This document shows positions 14,051-20,592 of a stretch of DNA of 20,592 nucleotides, in pieces. Source of the stretch: a virus; the IMG/VR virus record IMGVR_UViG_3300036760_000325, positions 1-20,592 of that record; one strand, 5' to 3'. Each line of letters opens with the position of its first letter. Position 1 is the stretch's first letter. The notes below the pieces were generated by a model. That model did no database searches, was not told the origin of the DNA, and was given only the letters and a program-made list of their open reading frames with translations. Made by a program: the position numbers and the translations under genes.

Positions 14051-15245
14051 GGCCCTATCTGCAACTGGAATTAAGGATTTTCTGCAGTGTAAATTGAAGG
14101 TCGTTCTTCGCTACGATCGCGAAATTCCTTCTATCCGAAACGATCACGCCAAGATTGGTACTGCAGTCCATGAAGCCCTCGAACAATTCACCTTAAGAAT
14201 GCTTAGCAAGAAGAGTTTTCCAGATCCTTCCGATTACGAGTTTGCTATTGCTACTTTCATGAATAATGCGACGCAGGAAGGCTTGGAGAACATGAGCTTC
14301 TATACTGATGGAAGACGAATTGTGACCGAGTTCATAGACCGCTTTGATCCATCTGAAGAGATTATAGATGTGGAACATAAGTTCAAGATTACCACACCTG
14401 CTGGTATTCCCATTACGGGCGCGATCGATAAGGTTGTGAAGATCGATGAGGACACTATCGCCATCATTGACTATAAGACTGCTCGGAACGCCCTAACTCC
14501 CTACGAATTACAGGATGATGTTCAGTTATCTATGTACGACTACGCTGCTAGCTTAATTTGGCCGCAGTACAAGAACAGGCTTTTGTACTTGGACTTCGTT
14601 CGTATTAACAAGAAGGTTTTTACCTTTCGCACAGAGGAACAATACCAACTTTTTGGGGAATTTCTCCAGAGTATTTGGATGCAGATCAACAAACTGGAAG
14701 AGGAAGAGGTAGTAGGGAACATTAACCGCCTTTGCGGATGGTGTGATTACAAAGATCGTTGTCCGGCCTATGCGAACTTCATTAACTCCAAGCAACTGAA
14801 GCTTCGCCCCCTTACTGACATCAGTGATGATGAATTCGTTGCGCATTGGGAAGAGACTGCCGATCAAAAAGCCATTCTTGAATCCCGACAGCGGGACTTG
14901 AAAATGACTGCCCACGAGAAGTTTATGCGAGGTGAGACTATTCAGGGAGGCGGTAAGGAGCTCTACTCTTCTCAGCAATCTCGAACTAACTACGATGTGG
15001 AGCAGGTAGTGGATCTTATTCCTAAGGAAGATCTACTTTCAGTGCTTAACGTAAATAAGGCTCGTCTAGATCGCTATGCTAAGGAAGATCCGCAGCTTAA
15101 GAATAAGCTTGCTCGTATTGCCCAGGTGTCCTATAATGCGCCTGTCTATAAGACAAGGGCTGTAAAGATTGATGAGAAGGCGGTATCACAATTCGATGGA
15201 TACGAACAAGACACAATCATTGATGAAGACGAAAGCGCAGCTTGA
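14040..15245 (+). CDS. RecB/Cas4-type PD-(D/E)XK nuclease with Fe-S cluster cysteines
   Basis: A 401-residue nuclease; GAGG lies ten bases before its ATG. N-terminal LSATGIKDFLQCKLK has the S-x5-C opening of this family (C17). GTAVHEALE (H44), ITGAIDKVV (D130) and IIDYKTAR (D144, K146) are the catalytic H, D and D-x-K positions, followed by Q-L-S-M-Y-D-Y (162-168). CGWCDYKDRC (C232, C235, C241) with C17 makes the four-Cys set that binds a 4Fe-4S cluster in Cas4 and AddB. The last 150 residues are helical and unrecognised. Without CRISPR genes nearby, it is best read as a phage exonuclease for recombination or end-resection, with recA, the resolvase and SSB as context. Confidence 0.85.
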   Translation: MYIKALSATGIKDFLQCKLKVVLRYDREIPSIRNDHAKIGTAVHEALEQFTLRMLSKKSFPDPSDYEFAIATFMNNATQEGLENMSFYTDGRRIVTEFIDRFDPSEEIIDVEHKFKITTPAGIPITGAIDKVVKIDEDTIAIIDYKTARNALTPYELQDDVQLSMYDYAASLIWPQYKNRLLYLDFVRINKKVFTFRTEEQYQLFGEFLQSIWMQINKLEEEEVVGNINRLCGWCDYKDRCPAYANFINSKQLKLRPLTDISDDEFVAHWEETADQKAILESRQRDLKMTAHEKFMRGETIQGGGKELYSSQQSRTNYDVEQVVDLIPKEDLLSVLNVNKARLDRYAKEDPQLKNKLARIAQVSYNAPVYKTRAVKIDEKAVSQFDGYEQDTIIDEDESAA

Positions 15246-15426
15246 GGAATTAGGCAATCCGCGCATCGCGATTGAATTGAAAGATGGCGGAAAGATGTTT
15301 GGCGAGGTAGATAAGTTCACCAATTATACCATCTACGTAAAGAATAAATACGGGGACGTATTGGATGTGCCCCGCAGGATCATTAAGAGGGCATTACTCT
15401 TGATTAACGGAGGAAAAGGAAAATGA
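15223..15426 (+). CDS. small Sm/Hfq-like protein
   Basis: A 67-residue protein overlapping the nuclease gene by 23 bases and the glycosyltransferase gene by four (ATGA). The start is uncertain: ATG 15223 is preferred because the recognisable part begins soon after; ATG 15196 would add nine residues, and neither has a clear ribosome site, so coupled translation is likely. IAIELKDGGKMFGEVDKFTN (15-34) followed by YTIYVKN fits the Sm1 pattern (hydrophobic strand, D/N-G, K-x-x-G, F-x-N/Q). DVPRRIIKRALLLI (48-61) would be the Sm2 strand pair, with VPRR where Hfq has YKH. The fold call is from the pattern. If right, it may form a ring and bind RNA. Confidence 0.55.
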   Translation: MKTKAQLEELGNPRIAIELKDGGKMFGEVDKFTNYTIYVKNKYGDVLDVPRRIIKRALLLINGGKGK

Positions 15427-17990
15427 GCAATCAGCAACCCGAGTTTCTAAAGCGAATCAATCTCGCTGGTGAAAAGAAAAAGAGCAAGATTATTTTCTAC
15501 GGAGACTCTCCAACCTGCGCAACAGGCTTTGGTCAGGTCTCTCGCAACATTCTGCCGGCGCTCCACGCTTCCGGGCGTTTCGAAGTGGACATCCTTGGTA
15601 TTAACTATTGGGGGGACCCACACGAATACCCCTTCAAGATCTGGCCGATGGCGATCAATAACCAGCGGGACCCCTATGGACGTCAACGCCTTCAGCAGCA
15701 CCTCCACGATCCCCGCCTAGAGTACGACATCTTATTCTTCCTTCAGGATACTTTCATTCTTGATTTCCTACCCAATCTTATCGCTTCTTTGAAGCAGGCT
15801 GGGAAGCAATTCAAGAGCGTATTCTACTACCCTGTGGATGGTATCCCCAAGAAGGAGTGGATTGACGCTGCGAATTGCGTAGATTACCCGGTAACCTATT
15901 CTCAGTTTGCGCACAACATGTCCTCTATGGTAGTTCCAGCGATTGGTGAGCGCTTGCAGATCATGCCGCACGGGGTAAATCCTAAGGTATTCTTCCCTGT
16001 ACCCGCTGCAGAGATTAAGCAGTTTCGAGAGCAGTTCTTTGGAACTATGTCGAACCGCTTCATCATTACCAACGTCAATCGAAACCAACAGCGTAAGGAC
16101 ATTCCTGCCACCATTCGTGCCTTCAAGGAATTCCAGAAACAGCGACCTGAAAGCCTTCTCTATCTGCACATGGCGGCCCAAGACCAGGGTTGGAACCTTC
16201 CAGAGGTTATCAAGGCGTTTGATCTGGATATCACCAAGGATGTTATTCTGCCTCAGAACTTCTCCCCGTCCACCGGTTTCCCGTTGAACATTCTGAACCT
16301 GATCTATAACGCCAGCGACGCTGTCATTAGTACTACCGTTGGCGAAGGTTGGGGTCTTTGCGTAGATGGAAATACTCGTATAGCCACCACCAAAGGCTTT
16401 CATCCGATTAATAGCCTGCAGACTGGTGATCGTGTAGTGTTGGGAGGCAAAGAACATCGTATTCGCGGTGTTTCTTCCGCCCCGAAAAAAACAGCTTATA
16501 GTGTGAAACTTTTTGGTAATCAGGAACTTATTGGAACCTACGAGCACAAAGTTCCTACCTATAATAGAGGCTATGTTCCTCTGGGAGAAATAACCACAGA
16601 CGACTGGCTTGTTGTAGACAAGGCGGTGCTTTCCGAAGACCAAGATTACATTTACGACCTGTCTACCTTTGCAGATAATCACGATGAGTATTATGTTTGG
16701 AATAGGATGGGTTTCAGTTCCAAGCCCGTACATAGTATAACCTCCATAATGTCGGAATTAGGAGAGACCAAAAAGATTGTAGAAACTGCTCTGAAGGTCT
16801 ATCTGGATAACCAGGCCACAGCGAGTAGCAGGGTTATCCGTGTGGTGGCGCATCTTGCGAACATCGGATATGAACGACCCCGTGTTTTGATTCCTCGACA
16901 CATTAGATTCAATTCTGATTTTGCTCGACTTTTAGGATACTACACTGCCGAAGGTAGTAATGAAAATGGGGTTGGCATAGAATTTGATTTCCATAAGAAA
17001 GAAACCGAATACCATTCTGATGTTCAGGATCTTATGTACAAGTTCTTTGGTTTGAAAGCGGATGTAAGGATAAGAGAAAATAAATTTGAACTTCGTTATC
17101 GCTCCTCCATTTTGGCTAAACTATTTGGCGAACTATGTGGAATTCATGCCCTTCACAAGCACATTCCTCTTCTATGCCTTCAGCACAAAAATAAAGCCAA
17201 AGAGTTTCTAAAGGCGTTCTGGTATGGAGACGGGCATTATGAGAAGAATGAGTTAAGTTTCTGTACCGCTTCTCCTCAGCTGAAAGAGGAGATCATGTGG
17301 CTGCTTACTGGTTTTGGTGTTTTTTCCAAATCCAACTTTAAAGGGGCGGGTAATGGTTCTTGGAACATTTATGTAAATGGAGAAGACTACAACCTGCTCG
17401 CAGAGATTTTTGATCTTTCCAATAGACACGACACTTTCAAAACCAGACCTTACGTCAAGAAAGAAAAGGACTGCTTTCTGGTGAAGGTCAAAGAAGTAAG
17501 CAAATTTATTCCTTCCAAGGACCAGTTATTTTGGGACATAAGTGTAGAAGGCAAAGAACACTTTGTAGCCAATGGTATCGTGATACATAATTCTTGGACT
17601 GAGGCTATGGCTTGTAAGGTTCCTGTTATCTTCCCGAACAACACGTGCCTGGGTGAATACATCACCGAGGAGACCGGTTATCCCTACGCCAGCGGACAGG
17701 ACGCCGATCACATCACGGTTCTTCCGAACGATAACGAAGTTCCTCGTCCGACTGCGCACATCAACGAAGTAGTCGCCCGCCTGCTACAAGTTCACGATGA
17801 CCGAGATGAGGCAAAGAAGCGTGCAGAAAATGCTTACAAGATGGTCATGAACAATCTTGTATGGGATAAGCACATCAATCCTCGTTGGTTGGCTATGTTT
17901 GATCAGATTATAGCGGAAGCTAATCGCCCCTATGCTCCTTCACAGGGCAACAACCTGGCACGCCCTGTTCTTAAGGGAGATCTACTCTAA
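15423..17990 (+). CDS. GT4-like glycosyltransferase precursor interrupted by an intein
   Basis: An 855-residue precursor: N-extein 1-312, intein 313-723, C-extein 724-855. The joined 444-residue enzyme is a GT-B-fold glycosyltransferase. FYGDSPTCATGFGQVSRNIL (25-44) is the N-terminal G-loop, MPHGVNPKVF precedes the donor domain and NRNQQRKDIPATIRAFKEF (226-244) the phosphate-binding Arg/Lys strand. The intein lies between L312 and S724, so splicing builds EGWGLSWTEAMACKVPV, the GT4 E-x7-E motif (E308, E727). Before splicing the enzyme should be inactive. ATG overlaps the Sm-like gene by four bases. It probably transfers a nucleotide-sugar-derived sugar; the neighbouring glycosyltransferase and epimerase genes fit a glycan pathway, while the acceptor (virion, DNA or host surface) is unknown. 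Confidence 0.92.
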   Translation: MSNQQPEFLKRINLAGEKKKSKIIFYGDSPTCATGFGQVSRNILPALHASGRFEVDILGINYWGDPHEYPFKIWPMAINNQRDPYGRQRLQQHLHDPRLEYDILFFLQDTFILDFLPNLIASLKQAGKQFKSVFYYPVDGIPKKEWIDAANCVDYPVTYSQFAHNMSSMVVPAIGERLQIMPHGVNPKVFFPVPAAEIKQFREQFFGTMSNRFIITNVNRNQQRKDIPATIRAFKEFQKQRPESLLYLHMAAQDQGWNLPEVIKAFDLDITKDVILPQNFSPSTGFPLNILNLIYNASDAVISTTVGEGWGLCVDGNTRIATTKGFHPINSLQTGDRVVLGGKEHRIRGVSSAPKKTAYSVKLFGNQELIGTYEHKVPTYNRGYVPLGEITTDDWLVVDKAVLSEDQDYIYDLSTFADNHDEYYVWNRMGFSSKPVHSITSIMSELGETKKIVETALKVYLDNQATASSRVIRVVAHLANIGYERPRVLIPRHIRFNSDFARLLGYYTAEGSNENGVGIEFDFHKKETEYHSDVQDLMYKFFGLKADVRIRENKFELRYRSSILAKLFGELCGIHALHKHIPLLCLQHKNKAKEFLKAFWYGDGHYEKNELSFCTASPQLKEEIMWLLTGFGVFSKSNFKGAGNGSWNIYVNGEDYNLLAEIFDLSNRHDTFKTRPYVKKEKDCFLVKVKEVSKFIPSKDQLFWDISVEGKEHFVANGIVIHNSWTEAMACKVPVIFPNNTCLGEYITEETGYPYASGQDADHITVLPNDNEVPRPTAHINEVVARLLQVHDDRDEAKKRAENAYKMVMNNLVWDKHINPRWLAMFDQIIAEANRPYAPSQGNNLARPVLKGDLL
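16359..17591 (+). mobile_element. intein 1 (LAGLIDADG type), in the E-x7-E motif
   Basis: A 411-residue in-frame intein with C1 and the A block CVDGNTRIATTKGFHPINSL. The B-block T-x-x-H is GTYEH (T60, H63). The homing endonuclease has two LAGLIDADG helices, LLGYYTAEG (191-199, E198) and FLKAFWYGDG (283-292, D291), both with their acidic residue. A segment at about 125-150 (HSITSIMSELGETKKIVETA) looks like a DNA-binding helix pair. The end is EHFVANGIVIHN followed by Ser as the first C-extein residue, so all splicing residues (C1, H63, H410, N411, Ser+1) are present. Rows 16921-17100 inside it hold 64 G+C of 180 against 96 of 180 in extein rows 16081-16200 plus 17701-17760, so it is more AT-rich than its host gene. 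Confidence 0.93.
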
Positions 17991-20173
17991 TGGCAGGCGT
18001 CAAGTACATAGGCCCAGTTTTCGACGGGTGCTACGATGCTGAGACTGAAGCCTTGACCGCCGATGGTTGGAAATTCTTTTCAGAACTATCTTTCGGAGAC
18101 CCTCTTGCCACTTTGAATCCCTCTGGTTGCTTGGAATATCATAAACCGGAGCAACTTATAGTCAAAGATTGGGAAGGAGAAATGTGCCACTTCTCTAATC
18201 ATCGAGCGGGTATAGATCTTTTGGTTACACCCGACCACAACATGTATGTAGCGCCCGAAACCTTTAGACGAAAGGATCGGAAATCCTCCGGTTTTCGTTT
18301 TGAAAAGGCTGCGCAGGTTTTAGGCAAGTATCGCCTCTTTAAGAAAGATTGCTTCAATACTACCTCTGGTTTACCTTTCGTGGAAATTTGTGGGCGCCAA
18401 ATACAAACAGAAGATTGGTTAGAATTCTTGGGTTATTATCTTTCCGAAGGTTCTTCTACACTGACTTCTAATAGGCATTACATTGTTCAAATAAGACAGA
18501 CGGGCATTCATCTGGATAAAATGGCAGCTGCTTTGCAGAAAGTAACGATGAATAAGGTAAATGTTAGAAAGACAGACGGGCGTGCCCTGGTTAATGACAA
18601 GGAATTAGCGCTCTATTTGAAATCTACTTTTGGGAATAAGTATCATAAGCACATTCCTCGTACGATACTTCAGCATTGTTCTAAAAACCAATTGTTAATT
18701 CTTTTCAATGCTCTTATGTGCGGGGACGGTCACATTCCTATTGTTCCTGGTGGCTCTTCTTATACGACTGCGTCTCTTCGTCTTCGCGATGATTTTATGG
18801 AATTGCTTTTGAAAACAGGTCTTAGCGGATCTTATACTAAAGAGAAATCCAAGGGCGATAAGATTCAGATTTATGATAGGGAATGTATTTGCCGAGAAGA
18901 TAATTGGAACATCTCCGTACGTTGGGACCAACATATCTGTGCTTTGGATGGCGCTGATTGGGGAAACGGAAATGCCACAAAAAATACAATTACCACGTAC
19001 AAGGGAAAGGTATATTGCGCCTCCGTTCCTAATCACACACTCTTTGTTCGTCGAAATGGCAAAGCGGTGTGGTGTGGAAACTCTGGATACGCCGAAGCGG
19101 CGCGGAATTATGTTCTGTCGATCCATCGTCAGGGCTATCCGGTTACCTTGGCACCCATTAGTTTCGAGCGCACCCGCCCGGATCTGGGAAAGGATGGAGA
19201 TACTCTTCGGGAACTAATCAATGCTCGAATCGATTATGATAAGGTTATCGTCCATTCTACTCCAGACCTCTGGGAAAACTTTACGCGCTTCGAAAAGAAC
19301 AAATACATCATCGGATACACGGTATGGGAGTCTAGCAAGATTCATCCTACTTGGGTAACAGCCTGTAATAAAGCGAATGAGGTTTGGTTGCCCTGTGACT
19401 GGAACATGAAGGTATTCAAAGAGTCTGGCGTTACGGTGCCTCTGTACAAAGTTCCTCATGCTATAGAAGTTCCTAGTATGGACGCTCTTCCTACCTTCAA
19501 TCTTAATGGTATCGAGGGTGATCCATTTGTCTTTTCTTCCATCTTCCAATGGCAGGAACGAAAGAATCCTTATGCTCTTCTCTCCGCTTACTGCGCTGCT
19601 TTCAGTGGGGTGGAGGATGTGGTTTTGGTATTGAAGACCTACCTCTCCGATCATAGTGGCGATAAAGAACAGATTCGTAAGCTGATTATGGAATACAAGA
19701 ACTTCATCAACTTGCCACACTTTCCGAAAATGTTTCTGGTTGTAGAGAATATGAGTAGAGAAAACATTCTTGCTCTTCACAAACGCTCAGATTGTTTTAT
19801 ACTTCTACAGAGATCCGAGGGTTGGGGACTTCCCCACTTTGAAGCGGCAGCTTGTGGCAAACCTGTTATCACTCCTGGATATGGAGGACAGACGGAGTTT
19901 TTGAAGCCGAATAATAGCTACTTGACGAATTACACTTTGACGCCTGTATGCGGGATGAATAGATTTTCCCCGTACTACCGAGGCGACCAGTATTGGTGCG
20001 AACCTGATTTGGAGAACGCCATCAACACTATGCGCCACGTCTATAACAACAGAGACGAAGCCCGCGCAAAGGGTGCAAAGGCGCGAGAGTATGTATCGAA
20101 CAACTTTACCTGGGACAGTATAGGTAAAATGGTTGTTGCCCGCTTAACAGAGCTCGATAAGAGCAGATCTTAA
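17990..20173 (+). CDS. GT-B glycosyltransferase precursor interrupted by an intein
   Basis: A 727-residue precursor: N-extein 1-13, intein 14-364, C-extein 365-727. ATG shares its A with the preceding stop codon (TAATG), with AAGGGAGA about ten bases ahead. The joined enzyme of 376 residues begins MAGVKYIGPVFDG / SGYAEAARNYVL, the N-terminal G-loop of GT4-type enzymes (GP...G-x-G...A-R-N), which the intein splits. The donor domain has FQWQERKNPYALLSAYCAAF (519-538) and an unbroken E-x7-E, EGWGLPHFEAAACGKPVI (E610, E618). It is a distant relative of the preceding glycosyltransferase. The pair may add successive sugars to one glycan. Splicing is needed to join the first 13 residues to the body. 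Confidence 0.92.
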   Translation: MAGVKYIGPVFDGCYDAETEALTADGWKFFSELSFGDPLATLNPSGCLEYHKPEQLIVKDWEGEMCHFSNHRAGIDLLVTPDHNMYVAPETFRRKDRKSSGFRFEKAAQVLGKYRLFKKDCFNTTSGLPFVEICGRQIQTEDWLEFLGYYLSEGSSTLTSNRHYIVQIRQTGIHLDKMAAALQKVTMNKVNVRKTDGRALVNDKELALYLKSTFGNKYHKHIPRTILQHCSKNQLLILFNALMCGDGHIPIVPGGSSYTTASLRLRDDFMELLLKTGLSGSYTKEKSKGDKIQIYDRECICREDNWNISVRWDQHICALDGADWGNGNATKNTITTYKGKVYCASVPNHTLFVRRNGKAVWCGNSGYAEAARNYVLSIHRQGYPVTLAPISFERTRPDLGKDGDTLRELINARIDYDKVIVHSTPDLWENFTRFEKNKYIIGYTVWESSKIHPTWVTACNKANEVWLPCDWNMKVFKESGVTVPLYKVPHAIEVPSMDALPTFNLNGIEGDPFVFSSIFQWQERKNPYALLSAYCAAFSGVEDVVLVLKTYLSDHSGDKEQIRKLIMEYKNFINLPHFPKMFLVVENMSRENILALHKRSDCFILLQRSEGWGLPHFEAAACGKPVITPGYGGQTEFLKPNNSYLTNYTLTPVCGMNRFSPYYRGDQYWCEPDLENAINTMRHVYNNRDEARAKGAKAREYVSNNFTWDSIGKMVVARLTELDKSRS
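18029..19081 (+). mobile_element. intein 2 (LAGLIDADG type), in the N-terminal loop of the second glycosyltransferase
   Basis: A 351-residue in-frame intein. C1 opens CYDAETEALTADGWKFFSEL (A block); TPDH (T67, H70) is the B-block T-x-x-H. Two LAGLIDADG helices, FLGYYLSEG (133-141, E140) and LFNALMCGDG (225-234, D233), keep the acidic residues. The C-terminal blocks are VPNHTLFVRRNGK and VWCGN, followed by Ser. The penultimate residue is Gly (G350) instead of the usual His, with Cys before it; the 'RRNGK...GN' ending occurs, to my knowledge, in other phage inteins. Sample rows 18481-18540, 18661-18720 and 18841-18900 hold 66 G+C of 180, below the extein rows 19141-19200 and 19981-20040 (67 of 120). 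Its sequence differs from intein 1 outside the blocks. Confidence 0.92.
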
Positions 20174-20187
20174 ATAGGAGATTTACC

Positions 20188-20592
20188 TTGAAAAATGTAC
20201 TCGTAACTGGTGCCAATGGCTTCGTGGGGGCTGCTGTTGTTGATCGACTACTGCGTATGAACAAGACGGTGGTTGGTCTTATTCGAGACAAGAACTATAA
20301 GTCTCGGCGGGACATTCTGGAGAACATTTCAGTAGTTCATGGAGATCTTCGTGATTACGATACCGTGCGCTACGCGGTTTCCAAGTACGAAATCGACACC
20401 ATTTTTCACATAGGAGCCATCACCATCCTTAAGATGGCGACCTACGACCCGAAAACCTGCTTTCAGACCAACATTATGGGTACGATCAATGTGCTGGAAG
20501 CCGCTCGGGAATGTAAGCATGTGTCCAAGGTGGTTGTTGCCTCTTCTGATAAGGCATACGGAAACCACGATATTCTTCCGTACAAGGAAGAC
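20188..20592 (+). CDS. NAD-dependent sugar-nucleotide epimerase/dehydratase, 3'-truncated
   Basis: Starts at TTG, seven bases after AGGAG, 14 bases beyond the glycosyltransferase stop, and runs off the window after 135 residues. MKNVLVTGANGFVG is the Rossmann start with G-x-x-G-x-x-G (G8, G11, G14) of extended short-chain dehydrogenases. HGDLRD (51-56), HIGAITILKMATYDP (74-88), NIMGTINVLEAA (95-106) and VVVASSDKAYGN (115-126) follow in family order. The SSDKAYG form points toward the CDP-glucose 4,6-dehydratase-like or UDP-sugar epimerase branch more than the dTDP-glucose branch (S-T-D-E-V-Y-G); the choice is uncertain. It would supply or convert the sugar nucleotide used by the two upstream glycosyltransferases. 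The catalytic Y-x-x-x-K lies beyond the window. Confidence 0.88.
   Translation, partial: MKNVLVTGANGFVGAAVVDRLLRMNKTVVGLIRDKNYKSRRDILENISVVHGDLRDYDTVRYAVSKYEIDTIFHIGAITILKMATYDPKTCFQTNIMGTINVLEAARECKHVSKVVVASSDKAYGNHDILPYKED

Noticed and set aside
14040-15245. Cas4 of a phage-borne CRISPR system
   Set aside because: The four-Cys nuclease resembles Cas4, but there is no cas1, cas2 or repeat array here, and the RecA/SSB/resolvase neighbours favour a recombination exonuclease.
15768-16733. A 321-codon open frame on the - strand opposite the first glycosyltransferase and its intein
   Set aside because: It crosses the extein/intein border of the real gene and shows no motif; a shadow frame.
1-20592. 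tRNA genes, CRISPR arrays, integrase, attachment sites or replication origin
   Set aside because: I looked for them and saw no cloverleaf, regular repeat-spacer pattern, recombinase gene or iteron cluster.

Overview
This is a 20.6 kb piece of a tailed double-stranded DNA bacteriophage, probably a large virulent phage from an environmental sample. Evidence: a tail-appendage protein with a typical phage motif, free-standing HNH endonuclease genes between structural genes, and a tightly packed one-strand operon for an almost complete phage replisome. All 24 genes called are on the + strand, many overlapping by 1 to 44 bases. No tRNA, rRNA, CRISPR, integrase or insertion sequence was seen. The host cannot be named from the sequence.

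Layout. (1) 1-4270, virion end: the C-terminal part of a tail appendage protein (cut at its 5' end) with a terminator-like hairpin after it, an unknown probable structural protein, an HNH/AP2-like endonuclease gene, and a 706-residue protein built mostly of about 38 copies of a 12-13-residue D-L-x-A-x-I repeat. (2) 4288-4881, a second HNH endonuclease with exact 15-residue K-W repeats, followed by a candidate promoter. (3) 5011-13384, DNA metabolism: DnaN-like sliding clamp, an unknown protein, RecA, a Vsr-like nuclease, an unknown possibly recombination-related protein, DnaB-type helicase, a membrane-anchored protein, a compact DnaG-type primase, a two-OB-fold SSB, an unknown protein, a zinc ribbon and a shortened DnaJ. 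(4) 13433-15426: RuvC-like resolvase, a 43-residue protein, a RecB/Cas4-type nuclease with four cluster cysteines, and a small Sm/Hfq-like protein. (5) 15423-20592, sugar module: two consecutive GT-B glycosyltransferases, each interrupted by its own intein, then a sugar-nucleotide epimerase/dehydratase running off the window.

The replication genes form a coherent set: clamp, helicase, primase and SSB for the fork; RecA, the Vsr-like nuclease, RuvC-like resolvase and RecB/Cas4-type nuclease for recombination and end processing. No DNA polymerase lies in the window. The sugar genes probably make a nucleotide sugar and transfer it to a phage or host acceptor not identifiable here.

The standout observation is the pair of full-length LAGLIDADG inteins in adjacent glycosyltransferases, one splitting the E-x7-E donor-binding motif of the first enzyme and the other splitting the N-terminal loop of the second. 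Each enzyme is intact at the site interrupted in its neighbour, and RecA, helicase and clamp, more usual intein hosts, have none. With two HNH genes there are four potential homing elements in 20 kb. Other points of interest are the solenoid-like repeat protein and the Sm-like protein.
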